A DNA stretch of 64,000 bases from Colivivens sp964452915 (GTDB lineage Bacteria > Bacteroidota > Bacteroidia > Bacteroidales > Bacteroidaceae). Below the pieces are notes generated by a model. The model ran no database searches, was not told the DNA's origin, and saw nothing but the letters and a program-made list of their open reading frames with translations. The stretch covers positions 1 to 64,000 of the forward strand of contig CAYVNW010000002.1 in the NCBI GenBank assembly GCA_964452915.1, written 5' to 3'. Positions 25,456-34,824 of the stretch are shown in pieces (within the stretch, counting starts at the first letter, position 1; each line of letters starts with the position of its first letter). The position numbers and the translations under genes were made by a program.

Positions 25456-27456
25456 TTACGGCAGTTTATCGATAGGTGCTGCAGTGTAGTTGTCAATATC
25501 AAGATGAAAATTCTCTAATTGCTGTAACTGATGCCGGCATGCAGGGCTATCGGACGGAAATGGCTGTTTACTGAATTGCTGGAAGTACAGCAAACAAGCA
25601 TCGCGCCACCACCATGCATCCTTTGCTTGACGGTCAAACCGTGTTTTAAGGTTATTGTATCTTTCAGTGTCAATATAAGGTTGGAGACTGCTCCATGTGC
25701 TGACAAAACTTTCTGCTTGTCGTACCCCTTCATCGTACTTGTGACACATGCGGTTCCAAAGAGTCTCACCACATGGCAGCACTTGATTCCAACCGATATG
25801 ATGAAACCATAACAAATATTTCTCAGGACACAAGTTTGTGTCGTTGAACAAATGTGCTAGTGAATCTGGGTATTGCAATACTGCTTTTGAACCATTGCTG
25901 GTTCTGTCGAATCCGATGCCGTGGCTGTCAGCGCGATGGTAGTATCGAGGTAGCCAGTCTTCGCGCCATCCTTCGTGGTAGCACCATGGCTCAGGTCCAT
26001 AGTGATGTCCTCCTGCGAATATATGATGCAAACCTATTGGCATCATATAGCTGACACACGCTTCGTGTGATTGAAGGAGCAAGTCAGTAAGTTGTTCTAC
26101 GGCTTCATGGTTTTTCGTAAATGTCTGCAACACAAATTCTCTTGCTATTTGTGCTGATGTGAGCGATTTGTTCCATGCCAATCTACCGAATGCGTACCAA
26201 TTGGCTTGTGCCATGTCACTTCCGCACCAGTTGGGTGAGTCACCTATGTTCGACACCCCCGCTATGCCAACGTCTGTGTTGACAAGGTCAGTCACCTCTT
26301 TCCACATTGGGGCAAGGAAAACGGTATGTATGGACTCTCCTAAGTACTCTTGTGTGATTTGCAATTCTGTCATCACTTTTGTCTGTTTCATAGAGAGCAA
26401 GAGAGGATGTACCGGTTCGCGCGGTTGAAAGTCGACAGGACCATTTTTTACTTGCAATATTACATTTTCAGCAAATATCCCGTCAAGAGGCATAAACTCA
26501 TCGTACGCCTGACAAGCTCTGTCTGTGTTATTGGCAGAGTATACAAACGCACGCCACATGACTATGCCTCCGTGTGGCTTTAGTATGTGTGCCAGCATGT
26601 TTGCTCCTTCGGCATGAGTCCTTCCAAAATCTTGTGGACCAGGCTCTCCCTCACTGTTCGCCTTTACCAAGAATCCACCGAAATCTGGTATCGAATCATA
26701 AAGTGTTTGTACATGGTCTTGCCACCATTTTATTACTTCTGCATTTATTGGATCGGCAGAACCCAATCCTCCTAATACCATTGGGGATGCGAAGTTGACA
26801 GACAAGTAGACTTTGATTCCATATGGGCGAAGTATATTTGCGATTCGCTTCACACCGCTTATATGGCTGTCTGTCAGTATTTGTGGACTCGCATTGACAT
26901 TGTTGAGGACCGTTCCGTTTATACCGATAGAAGCATTGGCACGTGCATACTCTCTAATCAGATCAGCGTTGATTATACCTAAGTCTGTTGAGTCTTTCCA
27001 AAAGATCGACCTGCCGGCATAACCTCTTTCCACTGTGCCGTTGAGATTATCCCAATGGTTCAGTATACGGAGTCGGGAAGACGGTTCCTCTGTTATGGTT
27101 TTTCCGTCAGTGAGTTGAACTCCCGTTTCTTGCATTCTCAAGAGGCTGTATGTTCCATACAATATTCCTATTGGAGTGGACGATGTGATATAAATTTCAT
27201 TGTTCTTGAGGGTTAGTAAGAATCCGTCTTTGTCTGATACAGTCGGTTTTAATGACAGATGTACTGCTTTGCCTGTATACAGATAATGTTTCAACTCTTC
27301 TGTGGCAATGTCCAATGTCGGTGAAGATTCATTGGAATCTATGATCACCTCTACAGGATTTGCTGTTTGTTGCATCCTTAACCAAAGTTTATGTCCATTG
27401 TCCGAGAATGCGGCAACAGGAAGCAGGAATGACAATATGAATCCAATGAATCTCAT
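25456..27456 (-). CDS. aguA: Secreted alpha-glucuronidase, GH67
   Basis: The enzyme removes 4-O-methyl-glucuronic acid from the ends of xylo-oligosaccharides. The 666-residue product has a signal peptide (MRFIGFILSFLLPVAAFS), an N-terminal beta domain (to about 135) and a TIM barrel with strong GH67 blocks: LRILNHWDNLNGTVERGYAGRS, GFLVKANSEGEPGPQDFGRTHAEGANMLA, QITQEYLGE and GDSPNWCGSDMAQANWYAFGRLAWN. It is the last gene of a three-gene leftward operon with a GH43 enzyme and a sugar transporter, so the cluster handles glucuronoxylan fragments. Confidence 0.95.
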   Translation of the reverse strand: MRFIGFILSFLLPVAAFSDNGHKLWLRMQQTANPVEVIIDSNESSPTLDIATEELKHYLYTGKAVHLSLKPTVSDKDGFLLTLKNNEIYITSSTPIGILYGTYSLLRMQETGVQLTDGKTITEEPSSRLRILNHWDNLNGTVERGYAGRSIFWKDSTDLGIINADLIREYARANASIGINGTVLNNVNASPQILTDSHISGVKRIANILRPYGIKVYLSVNFASPMVLGGLGSADPINAEVIKWWQDHVQTLYDSIPDFGGFLVKANSEGEPGPQDFGRTHAEGANMLAHILKPHGGIVMWRAFVYSANNTDRACQAYDEFMPLDGIFAENVILQVKNGPVDFQPREPVHPLLLSMKQTKVMTELQITQEYLGESIHTVFLAPMWKEVTDLVNTDVGIAGVSNIGDSPNWCGSDMAQANWYAFGRLAWNKSLTSAQIAREFVLQTFTKNHEAVEQLTDLLLQSHEACVSYMMPIGLHHIFAGGHHYGPEPWCYHEGWREDWLPRYYHRADSHGIGFDRTSNGSKAVLQYPDSLAHLFNDTNLCPEKYLLWFHHIGWNQVLPCGETLWNRMCHKYDEGVRQAESFVSTWSSLQPYIDTERYNNLKTRFDRQAKDAWWWRDACLLYFQQFSKQPFPSDSPACRHQLQQLENFHLDIDNYTAAPIDKLP

Positions 27457-27468
27457 ATATATTATATA

Positions 27469-28443
27469 TTAGTCTGTTCCATCGATGGTTTGAATAAGTC
27501 CGTTTTCATCGAAATCGAGTTCGCATACTTTCAGGCTTCTCAACCACGATTTTCCTCCAGACGGTACGCTGTCATGATGGAAAAGATACCATTTCCCTTT
27601 CCATTCGATTATTGCCAAATGTGTGGTCCAGCCGACAACTGGTGTTAGTATTACCCCCTTGTATGTAAACGGACCCAACGGATTGTCACCTATGGCATAG
27701 CATAGCAGATGGCTGTCGCCTGTTGAGTATGTGAAATAGTATTTCCCGTCTTTTTTGAATACCCAACTTGCTTCAAAGAAACGGTGCGGATCGTCAGCTC
27801 TCAATGGCTTACCTTCCTCGTCAATTACGAATACTTGCCGTGGTGGCTCTGCAAATTGAAGCATATCTTTGCTCAGGCGAACGACACGACTTGGTAATGC
27901 TGGCTCGTCACCTTCCGGCAAATATGGCTGTTCAAGCGCCTTGTTGTCTTTGTAACGTTGCAACTGTCCGCCCCATAATCCTCCAAAGTACACGTAGTAG
28001 TCACCATCCTCATCTTTGCGTACTGCCATGTCGATGCTGTAACTGCCGCGAACAGGATCCGGTTGTGGAATGAATGGTCCTTCCGGACGGTCGGCCACAG
28101 CGACACCCCAACGGAAGATATCGTTTTGGTCTTTCATAGGAAAGTACATATAATACTTACCGTCTTTTTCTGCTACATCGCAGTCCCATAATTGTCTGCC
28201 GTGCCATGGTATATCTTCCAGGCGGAGGACACAACCATGGTCGGTTACTTTGCCTGTCATTGGGTCTCCATCAATTGAAAGCACATGATAGTCTTTCATT
28301 ACGTATTGATCCCCATTATCGTTTTCTACATTTGCGCATTCCCAATCATGTGAAGGGTAGATGTAAATTTTACCATTGAATACATGGACCGAAGGGTCTG
28401 CCATGTAATCAGTAGGAAACAAATATCTCTTTTCTTTCTTCAT
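27469..28443 (-). CDS. Intracellular GH43 beta-xylosidase/arabinofuranosidase-like enzyme
   Basis: The 324-residue protein lacks a signal peptide and folds as a five-bladed propeller. The GH43 catalytic triad is visible: Asp in YMADPSVHVF, Asp in GSYSIDMAVRKDEDGDYY and Glu in RFFEASWVFKKDGKYYFTYS. By family it trims xylose or arabinose from short oligosaccharides. The cytosolic location fits uptake by the transporter encoded just upstream and removal of glucuronic acid by the exported GH67. Exact specificity cannot be read from sequence. Confidence 0.92.
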   Translation of the reverse strand: MKKEKRYLFPTDYMADPSVHVFNGKIYIYPSHDWECANVENDNGDQYVMKDYHVLSIDGDPMTGKVTDHGCVLRLEDIPWHGRQLWDCDVAEKDGKYYMYFPMKDQNDIFRWGVAVADRPEGPFIPQPDPVRGSYSIDMAVRKDEDGDYYVYFGGLWGGQLQRYKDNKALEQPYLPEGDEPALPSRVVRLSKDMLQFAEPPRQVFVIDEEGKPLRADDPHRFFEASWVFKKDGKYYFTYSTGDSHLLCYAIGDNPLGPFTYKGVILTPVVGWTTHLAIIEWKGKWYLFHHDSVPSGGKSWLRSLKVCELDFDENGLIQTIDGTD

Positions 28444-28480
28444 AATGCTAATGTGTTATTATATTGTGGGTTAATTTCAT

Positions 28481-29938
28481 TTATTTCCCTTGATCGTCTT
28501 GATCTTTTTGACTGCGTGCCTCAATCGCATGGTTGATTTCATCGATTTTTTCGTCTGTAAGCTCGTATTTGCTTATTATCCACATGGCAAGCAATAGTAA
28601 TATAGCTGGTATTACACACAATAGCCATAGTATACCTTGCCATTGGAACGGGGTAATACTATCATTGGCCCGTTCTGCCATGAAATATGCGCCAGCTGCG
28701 TTGCCTACCGACATCATCGCAAATGCTGTGATGAAGAAGAAGGCAATGATCCGCAACGGACGATTATACATGAATTCTTTCCATAAGTCACTTACTTTTA
28801 CATTTGCCGTCTCGCTGTTGTCCATGACCACTCGTTCTTTGCTTTGAGAGAAACAGAATATAAGCAGAACCAATGCAGTCAGGCCATATATAACCATTGT
28901 ATAGAACCATGCTGTAGGATTCGTGGTTCCACTTTGGCTTGCCTCGCTTGGTTTATACGAAATAATCCATAGCACAAGTAAAGGAACTGCCCCGCCAAGA
29001 GCCATGCCTGCTTTAAAGAATATGCCAGTCAATGCGTTCACTATACCGGCAATGCGTTTGCCTGTCTTATATTCTGAAAACGAAATTACTTCAGGCACTA
29101 ATGCCCACATGTAGCCTGTTGCCACAATAACACCAGTAGATTTTATAAACTGACAAATATTGATTACTGTATCATTGTTTCTCAAGTCAGTCAGACCTAC
29201 AATGTAAAGTAACATCATACCTATTATTGCAATCGTCAGGAATATGTAGAACATTCCTTTCTTACCGACCTTTCTCTTTATTGCCGGCACAAGTGGCATA
29301 AATATAAATGCTGGTAATGAGCCTAATCCCATGAACAATGCTGTGCTCAATGCATTTGAGTAGTCTTTGGAGTCAGTAAGGGCGCAAACCAAGATTGGAA
29401 TACCTGCGCTGACAAGCAACCCACCGACATTTGCAAGGAACATACGTGTAGATGTAAGGATTGTAATTTCATTTGTGTCGCGTGTAAGTGAAGAATTCAA
29501 AGCTCCATACGGGACGTTCACTAGTGTATATGACATACTCATTCCTATGTAGGTTACATAGGCATAGATAAGTTTGGTTGTCGTAGCTACGCCTGCGAGG
29601 CCGTTCCAAAAGCATAGAATTGCAAATCCTACCAGCGGAATACCTGCAAACAGAAGGTATGAACGATATTTCCCAAATCGTGGGTTGTGCTTGTCAATGT
29701 ATGTCCCAACTATTGGGTCCCATACTACATCGATAAGCCTGACAACTAAAAACATTATACTTGCTGCACCTGCGTCAAGACCAAAGACGTTGGTATAAAA
29801 AAAGGCCAGCCAAATGCTTATAGTTTGATAAATAAGGTTTTGGGCTAAGTCGCCGGATCCATATCCGATGCGCGTCAGCCAATTAAGCTTGTAAAAGCCT
29901 TTCATCTCATTTTGTGATGTATTACTGTTTGTTTCCAT
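28481..29938 (-). CDS. GPH-family sugar:cation symporter, xyloside transporter-like
   Basis: The 485-residue membrane protein has about twelve helices and the glycoside-pentoside-hexuronide symporter opening GYGSGDLAQNLIYQTISIWLAFFYTNVFGLD, then RLIDVVWDPIVGTYIDKHNPRFGKYR. The start ATG at 29938 (METNSN) is preferred over an ATG three codons upstream. It is the first gene of the xylan operon and probably imports xylo-oligosaccharides from the periplasm (XynP-like). A long C-terminal cytoplasmic tail (DEKIDEINHAIEARSQKDQDDQGK) is present. The 29939-30153 gap shows only AT-rich sequence. Confidence 0.9.
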   Translation of the reverse strand: METNSNTSQNEMKGFYKLNWLTRIGYGSGDLAQNLIYQTISIWLAFFYTNVFGLDAGAASIMFLVVRLIDVVWDPIVGTYIDKHNPRFGKYRSYLLFAGIPLVGFAILCFWNGLAGVATTTKLIYAYVTYIGMSMSYTLVNVPYGALNSSLTRDTNEITILTSTRMFLANVGGLLVSAGIPILVCALTDSKDYSNALSTALFMGLGSLPAFIFMPLVPAIKRKVGKKGMFYIFLTIAIIGMMLLYIVGLTDLRNNDTVINICQFIKSTGVIVATGYMWALVPEVISFSEYKTGKRIAGIVNALTGIFFKAGMALGGAVPLLVLWIISYKPSEASQSGTTNPTAWFYTMVIYGLTALVLLIFCFSQSKERVVMDNSETANVKVSDLWKEFMYNRPLRIIAFFFITAFAMMSVGNAAGAYFMAERANDSITPFQWQGILWLLCVIPAILLLLAMWIISKYELTDEKIDEINHAIEARSQKDQDDQGK

Positions 29939-30153
29939 ATATAACAATATCAGCTGTTTGTATTTGTATTAGTCATTGCAAAGTAAGCCTTTTTTTACGT
30001 AACAGATTTGCTCTATTGTCTTTTATTCTTGAAAATTTGATACATTGGCAGGTCTGTGCGAAGTTTTGTAGCTGTTTTGTGCAAGCAGATGAATGATATT
30101 TTCTATTCTGGCATTAAGTAATCGGGACAGACCATTTAAGACAAATATTATTG

Positions 30154-31848
30154 TCACCTTATTTTCTTAAGGAAATCTTGTAAGAATGAATCCTCAATAT
30201 CTCCCATTTGAAATTCCTTTTCTGCGTCACGGCGAATCATGTCAAGCCACTCGTTTTGTGCCTCAAGACTTTCTGTGGTTTGTGTGTATGAGTAGGCCAT
30301 CTTGTTGTGGCGGTAATACTCTGCAAGTTTACTGATTATTTCGTCCGATGAGGTGATCTCTCCCTCCTCTATTTCCGAAATAAGATCGTCGACCGATTTT
30401 TTCGGTGTAATCATGCCACAAAGGTCGAGCCATTCGTCTTTTGGAAGTTCGCCTCCATACAATCGGAGAATCAAGTCGTAATACTTTAAACCGTCGAACA
30501 GTGCTTTGCGTTTAATATAACAACTTTCGAATTTATATTCTTCGGTGTTGTATCCTTGTTGCTCAATGAGTGAATTCAACAGTTCATTGCCCGCGATAAC
30601 AAACTGGATTATATATGGATTAGGGAAAGCGAAGTTGATAATGTCTCTGCGTGCAGAGGTGGGTCTGCCGTCGCGTTTGGGCCATTTGTTTACATCACGC
30701 CATGTACCAACTGTCTTGATATTGATTCCTGGCACAATGTATGTCTTTGTCCCTGTAGCTATAATATATGAGAACGGTAGATTTTGCAGTCGGGGGTGTT
30801 CTGTCAGTTTGCCCATGACCATCGAGAACACACCGATATGTGCGGGCCAAAGAATGTGACTGCCCGAAGCGGTCTTGGATCCTCTTTCGAGAATGCCCCA
30901 ATGTATAGGTCCCATTTTGTAGGCGTGGTTACTTTGATTAGTTGCCGAGCCTGCGTTATAGAATGAGAATTCACCGCTTATTAATAGTGTCGATTTATGG
31001 TGTGAGCACGAGAATGGTCCACATAGAGCTGCGCATGCTTCCCCATTGTCCATGTATGCATTGGCAAAGAACAATGAAGCTTCGGCAGAGAAGCCTTTGC
31101 CGATATGCACAGACTCACCTACAAAGCAGTTAAAGACTTTGGCTCCATCGGTCACTGTTGCACTCATTGCTACAACAGAATTGTCAATGATGACGTTCGG
31201 ACCGATAAATGTAGGAGCGTCACCACAGCTTAGCAGAGTTACATTGGAAATCCTGCTTGCACCTTGTATTTCGCAATATGCACCGATGTATGTGTTGCTG
31301 ATTTCACCGGATCTGACGATACGGCATCCTTCGCCGATTGATCCTCGGTCAACGGCTTCGCGCTCGGCGACTTCTTTAAGCGCCAATTCGCGGACTGAAA
31401 CATAGTGCAACATTAGCCAGGCTGTCTGAGCTGTCAATTTATCGTATATTACAATATTACCGTCGCCTCCTTCGTTCAGCACAGAGATTACCGTCCCGTT
31501 GCCAAATGAGGTCAGACCTTGGGTGCTTATCACTCCAACGTTGGATATGTAGCATCGGTCGCCAATATTGTAGTTTGATAAATACCCTCGTATATTCTCT
31601 ATGAAGCAATTATCTCCAATTGTAACATTGTTCAAGGTACAGTTTTGAATTGTAGAATGCCGTTGGAATCCTTCTTCAATTTCAACCATACTATTCAGTG
31701 AGCCAATCTCCACTGTCCCATAGAAGTTTACATTGCGTATGAAGTTGGGCATAAACCCGTCTTCTACCTGAATTTCCTGCCAGTTAGCCGCTGTGCATCC
31801 TTGTTCTTCAAGAATAGAGATTTCTATGTCCGTAAGTCCTCTTTTCAT
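30154..31848 (-). CDS. DUF4954 family protein with left-handed beta-helix repeats
   Basis: The 564-residue protein matches the Bacteroidetes DUF4954 family. Residues about 40-280 carry hexapeptide-like turns ([IV]GDNCFIENI, IGDRCYISNV, IGEGCRIVRSGEISNTYIGAYCEI) typical of left-handed beta-helix acyl- or nucleotidyl-transferases. The C-terminal third is helical. No signal peptide is present. It starts 12 nt after hflX and must be co-transcribed with it. The function is unknown; a sugar- or nucleotide-modifying role is a guess from the fold. Confidence 0.85.
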   Translation of the reverse strand: MKRGLTDIEISILEEQGCTAANWQEIQVEDGFMPNFIRNVNFYGTVEIGSLNSMVEIEEGFQRHSTIQNCTLNNVTIGDNCFIENIRGYLSNYNIGDRCYISNVGVISTQGLTSFGNGTVISVLNEGGDGNIVIYDKLTAQTAWLMLHYVSVRELALKEVAEREAVDRGSIGEGCRIVRSGEISNTYIGAYCEIQGASRISNVTLLSCGDAPTFIGPNVIIDNSVVAMSATVTDGAKVFNCFVGESVHIGKGFSAEASLFFANAYMDNGEACAALCGPFSCSHHKSTLLISGEFSFYNAGSATNQSNHAYKMGPIHWGILERGSKTASGSHILWPAHIGVFSMVMGKLTEHPRLQNLPFSYIIATGTKTYIVPGINIKTVGTWRDVNKWPKRDGRPTSARRDIINFAFPNPYIIQFVIAGNELLNSLIEQQGYNTEEYKFESCYIKRKALFDGLKYYDLILRLYGGELPKDEWLDLCGMITPKKSVDDLISEIEEGEITSSDEIISKLAEYYRHNKMAYSYTQTTESLEAQNEWLDMIRRDAEKEFQMGDIEDSFLQDFLKKIR

Positions 31849-31860
31849 GATTATTTGAGT

Positions 31861-33099
31861 TTATAATTGTTCGTCTGATTCATAGTGTTGGAAAAGGAAG
31901 TCGTTGTATGGATATTTCTGTACATGCAACTCCCTTATTTTCTTGTATGCGAGTTCCTTGAATTCTTTGATGTTCTCACCTGTCTTTGCTGAGATGAAGA
32001 AGCAATTATCATTCATTTTCGCCATCCATGTCTCCATCAGTTCGTTTAAGGAGATATTTTCCTTTGTCTTAGGAGTAAGATCGTCCGCTTCTTTTGGGAC
32101 CCATGTATAAGCGTCTATTTTGTTGAATACTAACATTGTCGGCTTTTCACTTGCACCGAGATCTGCAAGTGTTTGCTCTACCACGCGTATTTGTTCTTCA
32201 AAGTCTGGATGTGAGATATCGACTAAGTGTATTAATAAGTCTGCTTCACGCACCTCATCCAAAGTAGATTTGAAGGAGTCAACGAGGTCTGTCGGCAATT
32301 TACGGATGAAGCCGACTGTATCACTTAGCAGAAATGGTAAATTGTCGATTATTACTTTGCGGACTGTTGTGTCGAGTGTGGCGAATAATTTGTTTTCTGC
32401 GAATACATCGCTTTTTGACAGCAGGTTCATCAGTGTAGATTTTCCTACATTAGTATATCCGACGAGAGCGACACGTATGAGACGTCCGCGGTTTTTGCGT
32501 TGAGTCGTTTTTTGTGTGTCAATCTCTTTTAAGCGCTGTTTTAGCAGTGACATGCGGTTTCTTATTATTCGCTGGTCCATCTCAAGTTGGGTTTCACCAG
32601 GTCCGCGCAATCCTACGCTTCCTCCACGCTGCCGTTCGAGGTGTGTCCACAACCGCGTAAGTCTCGGCAACATATATTTGTATTGGGCCAGTTCCACTTG
32701 AGTTTTGGCGGTAGCTGTCTTAGCCCTCATGGCGAAGATATCTAAAATCAATGATGTGCGGTCGAGTATTTTCACTTGCAATTCTTTTTCTATGTTGCGT
32801 ATCTGTTTGGCGCTTAGCTCGTCATCAAATATCACCATGCCAACTTCGCGTCCTTCGTCTTCTTCTGATTTGATAAAGTCGCGAATCTCTATTAGTTTCC
32901 CGCTACCGACATAAGTTACGCTGTTAGGGCCGTTTACTTTTTGAGTGAAACGCTTGATGACTTTTGCGCCAGCCGTGTCAGCCAGGAATTCAAGTTCATC
33001 AAGATATTCTGTCGTCTTCCTCTCCCCTTGATAAGGAGTGATAAGCCCCACTATGGCGGCTGTTTCTTCTTTTGCTTCTGTTTTAACGAATTCTTTCAT
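31861..33099 (-). CDS. hflX: Ribosome-associated GTPase HflX
   Basis: HflX splits stalled ribosomes, notably under stress. The 412-residue product has the N-terminal HflX domain (to about 190, VTYVGSGKLIEIRDFI, RGGSVGLRGPGETQLEMDQR) and a GTPase domain with G1 VGYTNVGKST, G3 DTVGFIRKLP, G4 NKID and G5 SAKTG. The length is normal. A -7 box TATCTTTG (minus strand, 33123-33130) lies 24 nt upstream of the start. It is the first gene of a two-gene unit with the DUF4954 gene. Confidence 0.96.
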   Translation of the reverse strand: MKEFVKTEAKEETAAIVGLITPYQGERKTTEYLDELEFLADTAGAKVIKRFTQKVNGPNSVTYVGSGKLIEIRDFIKSEEDEGREVGMVIFDDELSAKQIRNIEKELQVKILDRTSLILDIFAMRAKTATAKTQVELAQYKYMLPRLTRLWTHLERQRGGSVGLRGPGETQLEMDQRIIRNRMSLLKQRLKEIDTQKTTQRKNRGRLIRVALVGYTNVGKSTLMNLLSKSDVFAENKLFATLDTTVRKVIIDNLPFLLSDTVGFIRKLPTDLVDSFKSTLDEVREADLLIHLVDISHPDFEEQIRVVEQTLADLGASEKPTMLVFNKIDAYTWVPKEADDLTPKTKENISLNELMETWMAKMNDNCFFISAKTGENIKEFKELAYKKIRELHVQKYPYNDFLFQHYESDEQL

Positions 33100-33192
33100 C
33101 GGTTATTCAATATAATTGGCAACAAAGATAAAAATAATTCAGTTAATAATAAAATAATTGCTTGTTTTAAGTGAAAAACGAAAAAGATAAGG

Positions 33193-33221
33193 TTGCCATT
33201 AAAATAAAAAGTGTATATTTG
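33193..33221 (+). promoter_or_regulatory. Promoter of the VTC/DUF4956 operon
   Basis: TTG at 33193-33195, an 18-nt spacer and TATATTTG at 33214-33221 match the Bacteroidetes consensus. The predicted leader is about 20 nt to the ATG at 33250. Confidence 0.7.
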
Positions 33222-33249
33222 CAATCGATAGTGTTATCATAAGACAACT

Positions 33250-34077
33250 ATGTCCAAACAATACCGGACGATGAGCGAAAAAGACGTAATAATCCAATCT
33301 CTTCTTGATACCTTGCCGCCAATTACATTAGAGCAAATGGAATCAATCAAGCTTATGAATCGCCTTGACACAAAATATGTGACGACGAAAAGTAAGCTTA
33401 TCGAACTTTTGCAACTTGTAAAGGACAAGTATTATGTACAGACAATCGGAACAATGACAGTCTGCCCTTATCGTACTACGTATTTCGATACCAATGACCA
33501 TGTGATGTACATGATGCATCACAACAAGCGGGCTACAAGGACAAAGGTGCGAGTTAGGACGTATTTGGCAAGCGGAGATTTGACATACCTTGAAGTGAAG
33601 CGAAAAAACAATCACGGCAGAACGAAAAAAAAACGTATTCAAGTCCCTTCACTTGAGGAATCGCAATCCACTGTTGGAGCTGAACAGCTTGTGGAACGTA
33701 AGACCGGCATGTCGTTCGCGTCTATGCACGAAGTGGTTCAGAACTTGTTTGACCGTATCACACTTGTGAATTTAGGCAAGACAGAGAGATTGACAATTGA
33801 CTATAACATTCGTTTCCATAATTTCGAGACGGGGAGAGACGCCGACAGTGACCAATTGGTAGTAGTCGAGTTGAAGCGTGACGGCAATGTGTTTTCTCCG
33901 ATATGCTCATTGCTCCGGGACCTGCACATACACCCGACTGGTTTCAGTAAGTGTTGTATCGGAATGGTATGGACTGATCCGTGCTTGAAACACAACAATT
34001 TCAAGGCTAAAATACGCAAACTTGAGAAAATCAACAACGATGGACAATACATGCCGCCCGAAACAAGTGTTGGATGA
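33250..34077 (+). CDS. VTC-domain polyphosphate polymerase-like protein
   Basis: The 275-residue protein is a triphosphate-tunnel enzyme of the VTC family, whose yeast member Vtc4 makes inorganic polyphosphate from ATP. The tunnel residues known from Vtc4 all have counterparts: NRLDTKY (37-43), YRTTYFDT (74-81), KVRVRTY with two Arg (99-105), LEVKRK (114-119), KKKR (126-129), an Arg pair in the ERLTIDYNIRF strands (180, 188), VVELKR with the metal-binding Glu (205-210) and GFSK (231-234). It therefore looks catalytically complete. It lacks SPX and membrane domains; the next gene encodes a membrane protein that may replace them. An ATG at 33271 is an alternative start. Confidence 0.85.
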   Translation: MSKQYRTMSEKDVIIQSLLDTLPPITLEQMESIKLMNRLDTKYVTTKSKLIELLQLVKDKYYVQTIGTMTVCPYRTTYFDTNDHVMYMMHHNKRATRTKVRVRTYLASGDLTYLEVKRKNNHGRTKKKRIQVPSLEESQSTVGAEQLVERKTGMSFASMHEVVQNLFDRITLVNLGKTERLTIDYNIRFHNFETGRDADSDQLVVVELKRDGNVFSPICSLLRDLHIHPTGFSKCCIGMVWTDPCLKHNNFKAKIRKLEKINNDGQYMPPETSVG

Positions 34078-34116
34078 GATAAATAAGATATAAAACGAAA
34101 ATAACACAATACAGAA

Positions 34117-34824
34117 ATGGAATCATTAACTGACTTCTTTACGCTAATTTCAAGTGACTCAAGCAGAATCTTAGATTTGTTTTTCCGCTTGATTATCAAC
34201 ACGCTGTTTACTGTGATAATAGCACGTGGCTTCTACTTCCCAAAGAGTAAGAGAACAGACTTCTTTTTTACTTATGTCCTTGTCGGGTTTGGTATATTTA
34301 TGCTCATACACTTGATGGGCGACGCAAAACTGAAAACAGGTATTGCAATGGGACTTTTTGCCATATTCTGTATTATGCGGTATAGGACAGAGTCGGTTCC
34401 TATTCGTGAGATGACTTATCTGTTTTTGGTCATTGCGCTTGCAGCAATCAACGGACTGGCGTGGACCGCTGACATCTCCGATAAACACCCTGAATTCTTC
34501 GCGCCTGAACTGACAGCTGTAATAGAATTGTTGGTGACAAACATATTGTTCGTTATTGCTATCTGGATTGCTGAAGGAGGTAAATGGGTCACTTCGTTGA
34601 GCACTAAGTACATAAAGTATGACAAAATAGAACTGATAGTTCCGGAAAAGCGTGATGAGCTTATTGAGGACTTGAAGAAACGTACGGGCTTAAACGTCAA
34701 GGATGTTGCCATCGGGTCGCTCGATTTCTTAAAGGATATGGCTCTGATCAAGGTGTACTACACCGACGATGATAATACGGGCAATGATGACATGCTTAGA
34801 AAAATGCCGAAATTGTATGATTAG
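34117..34824 (+). CDS. DUF4956 membrane protein
   Basis: The 235-residue protein has four probable transmembrane helices in its first 160 residues (LFFRLIINTLFTVIIARGF, TYVLVGFGIFMLIHLMG, LFLVIALAAINGLAWTA, VTNILFVIAIWIAEGG) and a soluble C-terminal alpha/beta domain of about 75 residues (YDKIELIVPEKRDELIEDLKKRTGLNVK) with a ferredoxin-like look. In many bacteria DUF4956 genes sit next to VTC-domain genes, as here (39-nt gap). It is likely to be the membrane partner that anchors or exports the polymer made by the VTC enzyme. This role is inferred from neighbourhood. Confidence 0.85.
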   Translation: MESLTDFFTLISSDSSRILDLFFRLIINTLFTVIIARGFYFPKSKRTDFFFTYVLVGFGIFMLIHLMGDAKLKTGIAMGLFAIFCIMRYRTESVPIREMTYLFLVIALAAINGLAWTADISDKHPEFFAPELTAVIELLVTNILFVIAIWIAEGGKWVTSLSTKYIKYDKIELIVPEKRDELIEDLKKRTGLNVKDVAIGSLDFLKDMALIKVYYTDDDNTGNDDMLRKMPKLYD

